Origin: Pseudomonadota bacterium
GTDB taxonomy: Bacteria > Pseudomonadota > Alphaproteobacteria > Micavibrionales > Micavibrionaceae
Direction of reading: 5' to 3'
Assembly (NCBI GenBank): GCA_029558635.1
Contig: JAKQEE010000116.1
Location: 62,001 to 126,000, forward strand
DNA length: 64,000 nt
Made by a program: the position numbers and the translations under genes. The notes below the pieces were generated by a model. That model saw only the letters and a program-made list of their open reading frames with translations, was not told where the DNA came from and ran no database searches. The first letter of the stretch is position 1. Each line of letters begins with the position of its first letter. Positions 57,026 through 64,000 of this stretch are shown here, one piece after another.

Positions 57026-57723
57026 GCGCGCCCTCCTGCAAACGGTTTCCGGATGGCAATCAGAAAGTTGGTCTTCCCGAACTCTTTCGGGCAGCAGATT
57101 TCAAGATATTTCTCTTCGGAAATCCGTCTGTTTTGATGTTGGTTGAGTGGACGCCCGTCCGGCTCGTTCTCACCCGGATCGTGGGCGATAAAATGTCCGT
57201 CTTTATAATCATGGATAAGAATGATGTGACCCGCAACGCCCTCGCGCCCGTTCAGCTTTCCAAGATTGACCCACGGTGCCACCAGAAATCCCTTATTAAG
57301 AAAATCTTTTGCAATAGCGGGTGTGTGATGGTCGGTGATTGTCAGGATTTTCTTATGATTGCGGTAATCCAGAAATTGTCGGGCCTGCACGAGGACGGAG
57401 TCCATATCCGAATTCTCGATCTGGTTTTTGGCCCCCTCTATCCCATAGCGCTCTATCATATACTCTTCCGGAGAATCCAGAAACCGTTCTGAATCAAAGG
57501 TATTATAGACCACCAGATCAAGCCCCATATCGGCCAGATTAAGGATGGGTTTGTAGGGCCAGGTATATTTTCCGGGGACGGCGCCGCAAAACTCGTCCAT
57601 CTCGGCCCATGTCCGCTTTTTATCAGGAAAGAACGACTCCAAAGCCATGCGGTACACGCACTGTGCGCACGCCCTGTCATTGTAGTTTCCGAAGAAGGGA
57701 ATATGAGACTTTTCCGGACTCAT
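57022..57723 (-). CDS. C39-like (papain-fold) peptidase domain protein
   Basis: A 233-aa protein resembling the peptidase_C39_2 family. The presumed catalytic Cys is C19 or C22 in NDRACAQCVYRMALE; the His is H166 in GREGVAGHIILIHDY; and the Asp is D182 in FIAHDPG. FLVAPWVNLGKLNG before the His is the typical strand. No signal peptide is visible, so it acts in the cytoplasm. Substrate unknown. It lies between carA (4-bp gap) and the carbonic anhydrase (4-bp overlap). Confidence 0.7.
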   Translation of the reverse strand: MSPEKSHIPFFGNYNDRACAQCVYRMALESFFPDKKRTWAEMDEFCGAVPGKYTWPYKPILNLADMGLDLVVYNTFDSERFLDSPEEYMIERYGIEGAKNQIENSDMDSVLVQARQFLDYRNHKKILTITDHHTPAIAKDFLNKGFLVAPWVNLGKLNGREGVAGHIILIHDYKDGHFIAHDPGENEPDGRPLNQHQNRRISEEKYLEICCPKEFGKTNFLIAIRKPFAGGRA

Positions 57724-57727
57724 TATT

Positions 57728-58921
57728 CTATGCCGCTTCCTTTTTCTTTTTGCTTTCTTCGATCATCTCGACAAAGCGCTCGAACAGGTAATGGGAATCC
57801 ATAGGTCCCGGAGACGCTTCAGGGTGATATTGCACGCTGAACGCCGGTCTGTCGGTGGCGCGGATGCCTTCATTGGTTTTGTCGAACAGACTGATATGCG
57901 TCACCTCGACATTTATTGGCAAAGACTCGGGCAACACGTGGAACCCATGGTTCTGCGAGGTGATTTCAACCTTGCCGGTCTTGAGGTCTTTCACCGGATG
58001 GTTGCCGCCACGGTGACCCAGATCCATCTTGGTGGTCTTGCCGCCCAAAGCAATGGCGAGCATCTGGTGTCCCAGACAAATTCCGAAGATCGGAACGTTT
58101 TTATCGAGCAGGGATTTGATCGTCGGCACAGCATAAACACCTGTCGCCGCAGGGTCGCCCGGCCCATTGGAGAGGAATACGCCGTCAGGTTTCAGTGCCA
58201 GAATATCATCTGCCGAAGTGGTCGCCGGAACAACAGTGACCTTGCATCCCAAAGCGGCAAGACAACGCAGAATATTCCGTTTCGCCCCGAAATCCATCGC
58301 CACCACATGATACCGCGGCGCGGTTTGCTCGCCATATCCTTTGCCCAAAGTCCAGAGGGTCTCCGTCCACTCATAACGCTGGGTACAGGTAACGTCCTTT
58401 GCAAGGTCCAGTCCGTCAAGCCCCGACCATTCTGCAGCCTTTTTTTGCAGGGCAGGGATGTCGAACTGTCCGTCATAGTTGACGCAAATCACGCCGTTGG
58501 GCGCACCGAGATCACGAATGCGGCGCGTCAGTGCCCGCGTATCCACACCGCAAATGCCGGGAATGGCGTGAGACTTGAGCCACGCATCCAGATGTTGGGT
58601 CGAGCGCCAGTTGGACGGATTGGTCACGTCTTCGCGCACGATCATGCCGCGCGCCGCCGGATTGATGCTCTCGATGTCCTCGGCGTTCACGCCGACATTG
58701 CCGATATGCGGAAAGGTAAAGGTAATGATTTGCCCCGCATAGCTGGGGTCGGTCATAATTTCCTGATAACCGGTGAGGGAGGTGTTAAAGCAGATTTCGC
58801 CGACCTGAGTGGTCTCGGCGCCGAACCCGCGCCCCCAGATAATGGTTCCATCAGACAAAACAATAGCCGCAGTTGCATTCGGCGGCTGTTTCGGGCTAGG
58901 AATATTCGAGGCTTCGGTCAT
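57728..58921 (-). CDS. carA: Carbamoyl-phosphate synthase small subunit CarA
   Basis: CarA hydrolyses glutamine and channels ammonia to CarB. The 397-aa protein has the N-terminal carA domain (FNTSLTGYQEIMTDPSYAGQI) and a class I amidotransferase domain with nucleophile C282 in FGICLGHQ and the His/Glu pair in QYHPEASPGP. The first 15 residues are an extra tail. No Shine-Dalgarno sequence is obvious, and the start codon is embedded in an inverted repeat (58920-58968). First gene of carA-C39-like-CA-carB. Confidence 0.97.
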   Translation of the reverse strand: MTEASNIPSPKQPPNATAAIVLSDGTIIWGRGFGAETTQVGEICFNTSLTGYQEIMTDPSYAGQIITFTFPHIGNVGVNAEDIESINPAARGMIVREDVTNPSNWRSTQHLDAWLKSHAIPGICGVDTRALTRRIRDLGAPNGVICVNYDGQFDIPALQKKAAEWSGLDGLDLAKDVTCTQRYEWTETLWTLGKGYGEQTAPRYHVVAMDFGAKRNILRCLAALGCKVTVVPATTSADDILALKPDGVFLSNGPGDPAATGVYAVPTIKSLLDKNVPIFGICLGHQMLAIALGGKTTKMDLGHRGGNHPVKDLKTGKVEITSQNHGFHVLPESLPINVEVTHISLFDKTNEGIRATDRPAFSVQYHPEASPGPMDSHYLFERFVEMIEESKKKKEAA

Positions 58922-58968
58922 TTTCTAGTGCTCTTATCGTTAGCAGTTTCATGTGGACACTAGAAAAT
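58920..58968 (-). promoter_or_regulatory. Inverted repeat in carA leader enclosing the start codon
   Basis: An 11-bp perfect inverted repeat: CACTAGAAAAT at 58958-58968 and ATTTTCTAGTG at 58920-58930, 27 bases apart. In the carA mRNA the first arm lies at the predicted 5' end and the second covers the bases before the start plus the first two bases of AUG, so pairing would block initiation. Confidence 0.5.
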
Positions 58969-58971
58969 TAG

Positions 58972-59000
58972 TCTATAGACAAGGAGCCCGAGGAAAACAA
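58972..59000 (-). promoter_or_regulatory. Candidate promoter of the carA operon
   Basis: On the minus strand TTGTTT (58995-59000) and TATAGA (58972-58977) are 17 bp apart; transcription would begin near 58965, about 44 bases before the carA start. The -10 sits in a 10-bp palindrome, GTCTATAGAC (58971-58980). Confidence 0.5.
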
Positions 59001-59046
59001 CAGAAAAATACATTATTCGCCGATTTTTTGAGGATTACTGCAAACC

Positions 59047-60831
59047 ATGACCAAAATTGACTTTCCGAGGAATGCAATCCCATTTTTGGGGTGGTTTTTG
59101 CGGTCCCAGACCTGCTGGCAGAAATGGGCGACCATATTACTGCTGGTCATTACGGCCTCGGTCGTTATCAGCAACGTCGTAATGATGTACGGGTTCAAAT
59201 TGCTGGTTGATGCCATTCCTGAAACCTCACCGCAGGAACTATGGAACAAAGCGGAAGTCCCGTTCTGGATCGTGGTTGGCTGCTGTGCATTCCACTTGGT
59301 CATGTATCGGATGCGCGACGTTGTGGATATGCATTTTACGCCTTACATCCAGAACGCTCTACGTGAAATCATTATGTCGAACCTGATGCGGCATTCGCAG
59401 GAATATTTTCTGAACCGCTTTTCCGGTGAACTTGCCAACAAGGTGAGTAACGTCATCACCGCCTATCGCAGCTTGTTGTGGGAACGGATCATTCACGGCT
59501 TTATTCCGACCGCGGCGGCCATCCTGTCGAGTTGTGTTCTGCTCTGGGTGATTGATCCGGTTCTGGCGGCTTTGCTGCTTGTCATCACGCTGGCGATGGT
59601 GGCCTCCATGATTTTTGTGGGGCCGCCACTGGGGCGGGCATCGGCAAATCTGGCTGATCGTGAGGCGGATGTCAGTGGCCAAGTCGTCGATACATTGACC
59701 AACGTTTCGAGCGTCAAAAATTTTGCCAACACCGCACATGAAATCAGGATGTTACAAAACGTCCAGTTTCCCTACGTTCGTGCATACAAGAGCCTGGTCT
59801 GGTGGGAGATTCTGTTCTGGGGGCTGTTCGACACCTTTATATGTACTCTGGTCATCGGTTCGGTGTGGTACCTGATCCGGTATAACGACACGAACGGATT
59901 TACGCCCGGCGATATTTCCGTTTGCATATTGATTGCGTGGGACTCATGGTACCGCATGGCTCACCTGTCATGGCATCTGACTCAACTCTCCGGAGATGTC
60001 GGCAGACTGCAAAGCGCACTCAACGAATTTGTCGTTCCCATCGGCGTGCGGGATAAAGAAGGGGTGCAGGAATTCACTCCCGCGTCCGGCAAAATTGAAA
60101 TCAGGAATATCGGATTTTCATACGATTCCGGACATCATGTGTTTAACGGATTCAACCTGTCCATCCCGTCATCGCAAAAAGTTGGATTGGTGGGGTTGTC
60201 GGGCGCAGGTAAAACGACATTGTGCCAGTTGCTCCTCAGAAACTATGAACTGGATGGCGGGGAAATTCTGATCGGCGGACAAAATATTGCCGCCGTCGCT
60301 CAGGAAAGTCTGCGCCGTAAAATTGCGGTAATTCCGCAAGACCCGAGCCTGTTTCACCGTTCTTTACGTGATAACATCGCCTATGGCCGCCCCGACGCCA
60401 GCGAGAATGAAATTATTGCCGCAGCCAAGGCGGCACAGGCGCACGACTTCATTCTCAAAACACCCGACGGCTACAACACAATGGTCGGCGAACGCGGTGT
60501 GAAACTTTCGGGTGGCCAGCGCCAACGCATCGCCATCGCCCGCGCCATTCTGAAAGACGCGCCGTTCCTGATCTTGGACGAGGCGACATCTTCACTCGAC
60601 TCCGATACCGAACACACGATTCAGGAAGCGTTGGGAACGGCCATGAAAGGTCGCACGACACTCGTAATTGCTCACCGCCTGTCAACGCTCGCGCATCTTG
60701 ACCGCTTGGTCGTTTTAAAAGACGGACAGATTATCGAGGACGGCACGCTTGAAGACCTAATCGCTGCGGGCGGCCACTTCGCCTATCTGTGGAATTTGCA
60801 GGCTGGCGGATTTCTGCCGGAAAAGCTATAA
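59047..60831 (+). CDS. ABC transporter, fused permease and ATPase (ABCB/exporter type)
   Basis: A 594-aa half transporter. The N-terminal part (to about residue 320) has six membrane helices of the type I exporter fold; the ATPase domain has Walker A GLSGAGKTT at about 384-392, LSGGQRQRIAIARA at about 487, Walker B FLILDEATSSLDS and the switch histidine in VIAHRLS. It exports lipids, peptides or drugs as a homodimer; substrate cannot be read from sequence. Monocistronic, divergent from carA, convergent with the 60833 gene. Confidence 0.92.
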   Translation: MTKIDFPRNAIPFLGWFLRSQTCWQKWATILLLVITASVVISNVVMMYGFKLLVDAIPETSPQELWNKAEVPFWIVVGCCAFHLVMYRMRDVVDMHFTPYIQNALREIIMSNLMRHSQEYFLNRFSGELANKVSNVITAYRSLLWERIIHGFIPTAAAILSSCVLLWVIDPVLAALLLVITLAMVASMIFVGPPLGRASANLADREADVSGQVVDTLTNVSSVKNFANTAHEIRMLQNVQFPYVRAYKSLVWWEILFWGLFDTFICTLVIGSVWYLIRYNDTNGFTPGDISVCILIAWDSWYRMAHLSWHLTQLSGDVGRLQSALNEFVVPIGVRDKEGVQEFTPASGKIEIRNIGFSYDSGHHVFNGFNLSIPSSQKVGLVGLSGAGKTTLCQLLLRNYELDGGEILIGGQNIAAVAQESLRRKIAVIPQDPSLFHRSLRDNIAYGRPDASENEIIAAAKAAQAHDFILKTPDGYNTMVGERGVKLSGGQRQRIAIARAILKDAPFLILDEATSSLDSDTEHTIQEALGTAMKGRTTLVIAHRLSTLAHLDRLVVLKDGQIIEDGTLEDLIAAGGHFAYLWNLQAGGFLPEKL

Positions 60832-60832
60832 C

Positions 60833-61321
60833 CTAAACAGGCTCGGACCGGACAAAGCAGGCCAATGCCTTAATCTTATTTCCTAGCATCTTTTTATATT
60901 CGGGTTTGGTGTGGGTCCCGAGAGTAAGAACATAAGTCGAATGGCCGGAGGGATGTTTGTCACTTGACCAGACATCATGGCTGAAGGCTGACGGAGAAAC
61001 GCTGACGCGGGAGCTCAGAAATCTCCAGTTAGAGGTAACAACACTCAGCTCCGGAATAGAGGGGAGTTGAAAAGTGCCGGACGGAAGACCGAGAAGAGGT
61101 TTTGTTTGGGCGTGTTGTACAGCCTTGTCCCATGTCATCACCAGAAAATTGGGTACGATGAAAAGGAGCCGACCTTTCCCCGTATCTCCGGCATAGATTG
61201 TTTTGTCTGGCATTTCTTGCCCTACTTTAAGAACAGGGGAACCTGTCAGTTTCGCATATCTCATTGAAACAGGACTTTCCCCGCCACTTGCTGCTTTTGC
61301 AAACATTGCTCTGCCGGACAT
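60833..61321 (-). CDS. Orphan protein of unknown function
   Basis: A 162-aa protein. The frame continues much further upstream as the antisense of yqeY, but the ATG at 61321 has a good GGTGA site and a promoter with a perfect TTGACA just upstream, so this shorter product is likely. It is basic, with LLFIVPNFLVMTWDKAVQHAQ in the middle and a beta-strand-rich C-terminal part. I recognise no family. It is divergent from yqeY. Confidence 0.5.
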   Translation of the reverse strand: MSGRAMFAKAASGGESPVSMRYAKLTGSPVLKVGQEMPDKTIYAGDTGKGRLLFIVPNFLVMTWDKAVQHAQTKPLLGLPSGTFQLPSIPELSVVTSNWRFLSSRVSVSPSAFSHDVWSSDKHPSGHSTYVLTLGTHTKPEYKKMLGNKIKALACFVRSEPV

Positions 61322-61364
61322 AACTTTCACCGCTTTCTCAAACAAACTAATCCGCCAAACGAAA

Positions 61365-61392
61365 TTGGACAGCACGAATAAATACGTAAAAT
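61365..61392 (+). promoter_or_regulatory. Candidate promoter of yqeY
   Basis: TTGGAC (61365-61370) and TAAAAT (61387-61392) are 16 bp apart. It overlaps the minus-strand promoter at 61379-61407, so the two would compete for polymerase. Confidence 0.4.
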
Positions 61393-61407
61393 GTAACAAT
61401 ATGTCAA
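61379..61407 (-). promoter_or_regulatory. Candidate promoter of the 60833-61321 gene
   Basis: On the minus strand a perfect TTGACA (61402-61407) and TATTTA (61379-61384) are 17 bp apart. The leader to the ATG at 61321 would be about 50 bases. Confidence 0.45.
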
Positions 61408-61436
61408 ACAAATTCTTTGCTGGTTGTTTTGCAGGG

Positions 61437-61456
61437 GGGGAGGGGCTAAACTCCCC
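61437..61456 (+). other. G-rich hairpin in yqeY leader
   Basis: GGGGAG (61437-61442) and CTCCCC (61451-61456) pair around eight bases, 25 bp before the yqeY start and next to a run of seven G. It could slow leader transcription or hide nothing at all; function unknown. Confidence 0.25.
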
Positions 61457-61481
61457 GAAACCCACACAAGGAATCGAGAAA

Positions 61482-61946
61482 ATGTCCGAAAAACGCACCG
61501 AATTGAACACCGCCCTGAAAGAAGCCATGAAAGCCAAGGATGAGGTAACCTTGAATACCATCCGCATGGTGATCTCGAAAATGAAGGAACAGGACATCGA
61601 AGCCCGCGTCAAAGGCAACATGGACGGGATCGACGACGGCCAGCTGCTCTCGATTATGCAAGGCATGATTAAGCAGCGTCAGGAATCTGCCAAAATGTAC
61701 CGCGACGGCAACCGCCCCGAGCTGGCGGAAAAGGAAGAAGCCGAAATCGGGGTCATCGAAAAATTTCTCCCCGCCCAGATGTCGGACGATGAAGTCGCCA
61801 CAGCCATTCAAGGGATTATCGCCGCCACCGGCGCCGCAGGGATCAAGGATATGGGCAAAGTCATGGGCGAGCTGAAATCGAAATACGCCGGACAATGCGA
61901 CATGGCCAAAGCCGGCGCCGTCGTCAAACAAAAACTGGCAGGGTAG
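61482..61946 (+). CDS. GatB/YqeY-domain protein
   Basis: A 154-aa YqeY family protein: LNTALKEAMKAKDEVTLNTIRMVISKMKEQDIEA at the start, MIKQRQESAKMYRDGNRPELAEKEEAEIGVIEKFLPAQMSDDEV in the middle, and KDMGKVMGELKSKYAGQCDM at the end. The fold matches the tail domain of GatB and is thought to bind tRNA; the cellular role is unclear. AAGGAA precedes the ATG at 61482; the longer open frame upstream is not family-like. Confidence 0.92.
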   Translation: MSEKRTELNTALKEAMKAKDEVTLNTIRMVISKMKEQDIEARVKGNMDGIDDGQLLSIMQGMIKQRQESAKMYRDGNRPELAEKEEAEIGVIEKFLPAQMSDDEVATAIQGIIAATGAAGIKDMGKVMGELKSKYAGQCDMAKAGAVVKQKLAG

Positions 61947-61972
61947 AGTTTTATAAGGCAGGGAGAAAAAAC

Positions 61973-62533
61973 ATGACAACCGGATTGATTTTAATTGTTG
62001 TAGCCGGACTGGTCGTTTTGTACGCGGTCAGTGTCTATAACAAACTGGTCACCAAACGCGCCATGACCGAAGAAAGTTACAGCGGCATCGACGTGCAACT
62101 CAAACGCCGCGCCGATCTGATCCCCAACCTTGTCGAAACGGTCAAAGGTTATATGACCCATGAACAGACAACGCTTGAAAAAGTGACCGCGATGCGCGCC
62201 CGCGCCGAAGCCGCCACCACCCCCGACGAACGCTTCAAGGCCGAAGCGGGAATTTCAAGCCTGATCGGAAACATCATGGCTGTCGCCGAAAGCTATCCCG
62301 AACTCAAAGCCAGCGCCAACTTTATCAACCTGCAAGGCGAACTCTCAGGCATCGAGGAACAGATCCAGTTTGCCCGCCGCTATTACAATGGCTCGGCCCG
62401 CGATATGAACATTATGATCCAGAAATTCCCGAGCAACATCGTAGCCGGTATGTTCCGTTTCGAACAAAAGCCTTATTTCGAAATCGAAGACGAAGCCGAC
62501 CGCAAAGTCCAGAAAGTGAGCTTCGCTCAATGA
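61973..62533 (+). CDS. lemA: LemA-family protein
   Basis: A 186-aa protein with an N-terminal membrane helix (about 3-22) and a helical bundle. NKLVTKRAMTEESYSGIDVQLKRRADLIPNLVETVKGYM and IQFARRYYNGSARDMNIMIQKFPSNIVA are LemA signatures. Function is unknown; the usual partner is the DUF2207 membrane protein, encoded next with a four-base ATGA overlap. AGGGAG lies seven bases before the ATG. Confidence 0.93.
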   Translation: MTTGLILIVVAGLVVLYAVSVYNKLVTKRAMTEESYSGIDVQLKRRADLIPNLVETVKGYMTHEQTTLEKVTAMRARAEAATTPDERFKAEAGISSLIGNIMAVAESYPELKASANFINLQGELSGIEEQIQFARRYYNGSARDMNIMIQKFPSNIVAGMFRFEQKPYFEIEDEADRKVQKVSFAQ

Positions 62534-64000
62534 TCCGACTGATCGCCTTGTGCATGATCCTCGCGCTGGTGTCGCTTCCGGCGCGTGCGGCCGAGGTCAT
62601 CAATAATTTCGATGTACTGGCAGTGGTACATACGGACGGGTCGGTCGATATCACCGAAAATATAGTGGTCAATGCCGAGGGAAACGAAATCAGACGCGGT
62701 ATCTATCGTGATATCCCCACCGACTATACCGACAAACTTGGTAACCGTGTTTATGTACCGCTTCAAATCACGGACATCGAGCGAGACGGTGCAAAGGAAC
62801 CATACCATGCCGAGGGTCGCGCTAACGGCACGCGTATCTATATCGGCAACAAGGATGTCTATGTGTCCTATGGTCCGCACCGCTACACCATCCGCTATAA
62901 GGTCAAGCGTGTGATCGGATTTTTCGACGATTATGATGAATTTTACTGGAACGTCACCGGCAACGGCTGGGTTTTTCCCATCAAGCAAGCGCAAATCCGC
63001 GTAGAGTTCCCCGAGAGAGGTCTGATCAAGCAATCTTCCGCCTATACGGGGCCAGCGGGAGCGCAAGGCAAAAATTTTGAATCATCCGTCAGCGGCAATA
63101 TTTACGATGCCAGCATCACGGTGCCTTTGGGCGCTTATGAAGGATTCACAATCGCCGCTGCCATCCAGAAAGGAATCATCACGCCTGAAACGAAACTCCA
63201 GAGCTTTTATTACTTCCTGGAAGATAACGCGTCGTGGGTGGTGTTCGGCCTGACGCAAATGATATTGGCTTTCTTTATGCTGGTGTCATGGAAACGCTAC
63301 GGCGACGATACGCCGGGAACCATTATTCCGCGCTTCGACATTATGGACGGTATCACGCCGGACCTGCTGCGCTATATCTGGACCCAAAGATATGACGATA
63401 CGGTTTTTTCCAGCCTGATTGTCGATGCGGCGGCAAAAAAATATCTGCGCATTACCGAAGGTGATGACGCGATTACGCTGGGGAAAATAAAGGCCTTTCC
63501 TCGTTATAACGAACAAAATGGCATGATGGATAACCTTGATACGATGTTCGGGGGTGGGGACAGTGTAAATATTCCGTTGAGGCGGAGTTCCGGCTATTCC
63601 CCTGAAGCTTCCGAACTTGCCAGAAAACTGAACGCTGCCAAGCTCTTACATCTTCAGGGGTTAAGACGAGAAGGTGACAGATATTTTTCGCTCAACACCG
63701 CGATCAAGCTGATCGGATTTTTAATGGCTGCGGCTGGTTTCGGTGCGGGGATTTATTTCGCCCATACGGACGAACAAATTCTGGCGGTCGGCGCAGCGTC
63801 AGTGGTTTGCTATGCTGTGATTGCGTTTGTATCGAACAAGCCGCTCAATAAATTTACGCCGCGCGGACAAAAAGTTGCCGACTATGCCGAGGGCTTGCGC
63901 CTGTACCTGAAAGTCGCCGAAGAAGCACGAATGAACGCCCTCTATCCCAAAAACATTACACCCGAGATTTTCGAAAAATTCCTGCCCTACGCACTGGCGC
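62530..64000 (+). CDS. DUF2207-domain membrane protein, cut by window end
   Basis: Open from ATG 62530 to the window end (490 codons). A signal peptide ends near ARA (about residue 20). DGSVDITENIVV, EIRRGIYRDIPT and a beta-rich extracytoplasmic domain to about residue 220 match DUF2207 (YciQ-like). A membrane helix follows (WVVFGLTQMILAFFMLVSW), then a cytoplasmic portion and two further helices near residues 396-435. Paired with LemA by ATGA overlap. The 3' end is missing. Confidence 0.85.
   Translation, partial: MIRLIALCMILALVSLPARAAEVINNFDVLAVVHTDGSVDITENIVVNAEGNEIRRGIYRDIPTDYTDKLGNRVYVPLQITDIERDGAKEPYHAEGRANGTRIYIGNKDVYVSYGPHRYTIRYKVKRVIGFFDDYDEFYWNVTGNGWVFPIKQAQIRVEFPERGLIKQSSAYTGPAGAQGKNFESSVSGNIYDASITVPLGAYEGFTIAAAIQKGIITPETKLQSFYYFLEDNASWVVFGLTQMILAFFMLVSWKRYGDDTPGTIIPRFDIMDGITPDLLRYIWTQRYDDTVFSSLIVDAAAKKYLRITEGDDAITLGKIKAFPRYNEQNGMMDNLDTMFGGGDSVNIPLRRSSGYSPEASELARKLNAAKLLHLQGLRREGDRYFSLNTAIKLIGFLMAAAGFGAGIYFAHTDEQILAVGAASVVCYAVIAFVSNKPLNKFTPRGQKVADYAEGLRLYLKVAEEARMNALYPKNITPEIFEKFLPYALA

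Noticed and set aside
57791-58963. A 390-aa plus-strand open frame across carA
   Set aside because: It is the complement of carA, with no motif and no ribosome binding site.
61321-61666. N-terminal extension of the orphan minus gene
   Set aside because: The extra codons are antisense to yqeY and to the promoter region; the ATG at 61321 has its own ribosome binding site and promoter.

Overview
The window is 64 kb of tightly packed bacterial chromosome, moderately GC-rich, with almost no non-coding DNA. The gene families and order indicate an alphaproteobacterium: pal-cpoB-tilS-ftsH then glmM; bolA-grxD beside purL; two DUF1476 (F1-ATPase zeta-type) proteins beside the pur genes; split glycine decarboxylase (gcvPA/gcvPB); and greA-carB-carA near yqeY. 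The envelope is Gram-negative (Pal/CpoB), and MurE carries the DNPR signature of a meso-diaminopimelate peptidoglycan. I cannot place it closer; a Micavibrio-like lineage is only a guess. I see no CRISPR array, insertion sequence, prophage or tRNA gene.

Layout. 1-4361: end of the Tol-Pal locus, tilS and ftsH. 4366-7245: a BioC-like methyltransferase, an exported thioredoxin/NHL-repeat protein and a CxxC membrane-associated protein. 7348-10030: glmM and purA. 10126-15277: an accessory block with a predicted pseudokinase, a small membrane protein, two TadE-like proteins and a TadG-like von Willebrand A protein. 15431-19885: mreC-mreD-mrdA-rodA without mreB. 19897-24944 (minus): purQ-DUF1653-purL-bolA-grxD-flavoprotein behind a good promoter. 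25243-26020 (minus): two DUF1476 paralogues, each followed by a hairpin terminator. 26173-31492: purC-purS running into gcvT-gcvH-gcvPA-gcvPB, which joins purine synthesis to the source of one-carbon units. 31605-35442: orphan small genes, a base-excision glycosylase, an amidase, the RNase P RNA and a 377-aa orphan. 35652-49358: the dcw cluster from mraZ to murB. 49469-50592: three orphan genes where ddl-ftsQ-ftsA-ftsZ often follow. 50642-53026: htpG and greA. 53125-58921 (minus): carA-(C39-like)-(carbonic anhydrase)-carB. 59047-64000: an ABC exporter, an orphan gene, yqeY, lemA and a DUF2207 protein cut by the window edge.

Most of the window is core cell-envelope growth (mur, fts, mre), nucleotide synthesis (pur, car, gcv) and proteostasis (ftsH, htpG). 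The points most worth a second look are the carA operon, which encodes a bicarbonate-handling carbonic anhydrase and a cysteine-peptidase-like protein between the two carbamoyl-phosphate synthetase subunits; an inverted repeat in the carA leader that could hide the carA start codon; the pseudokinase/TadG accessory block; the duplicated zeta-type ATPase inhibitors; and a row of MraZ boxes inside the dcw promoter.
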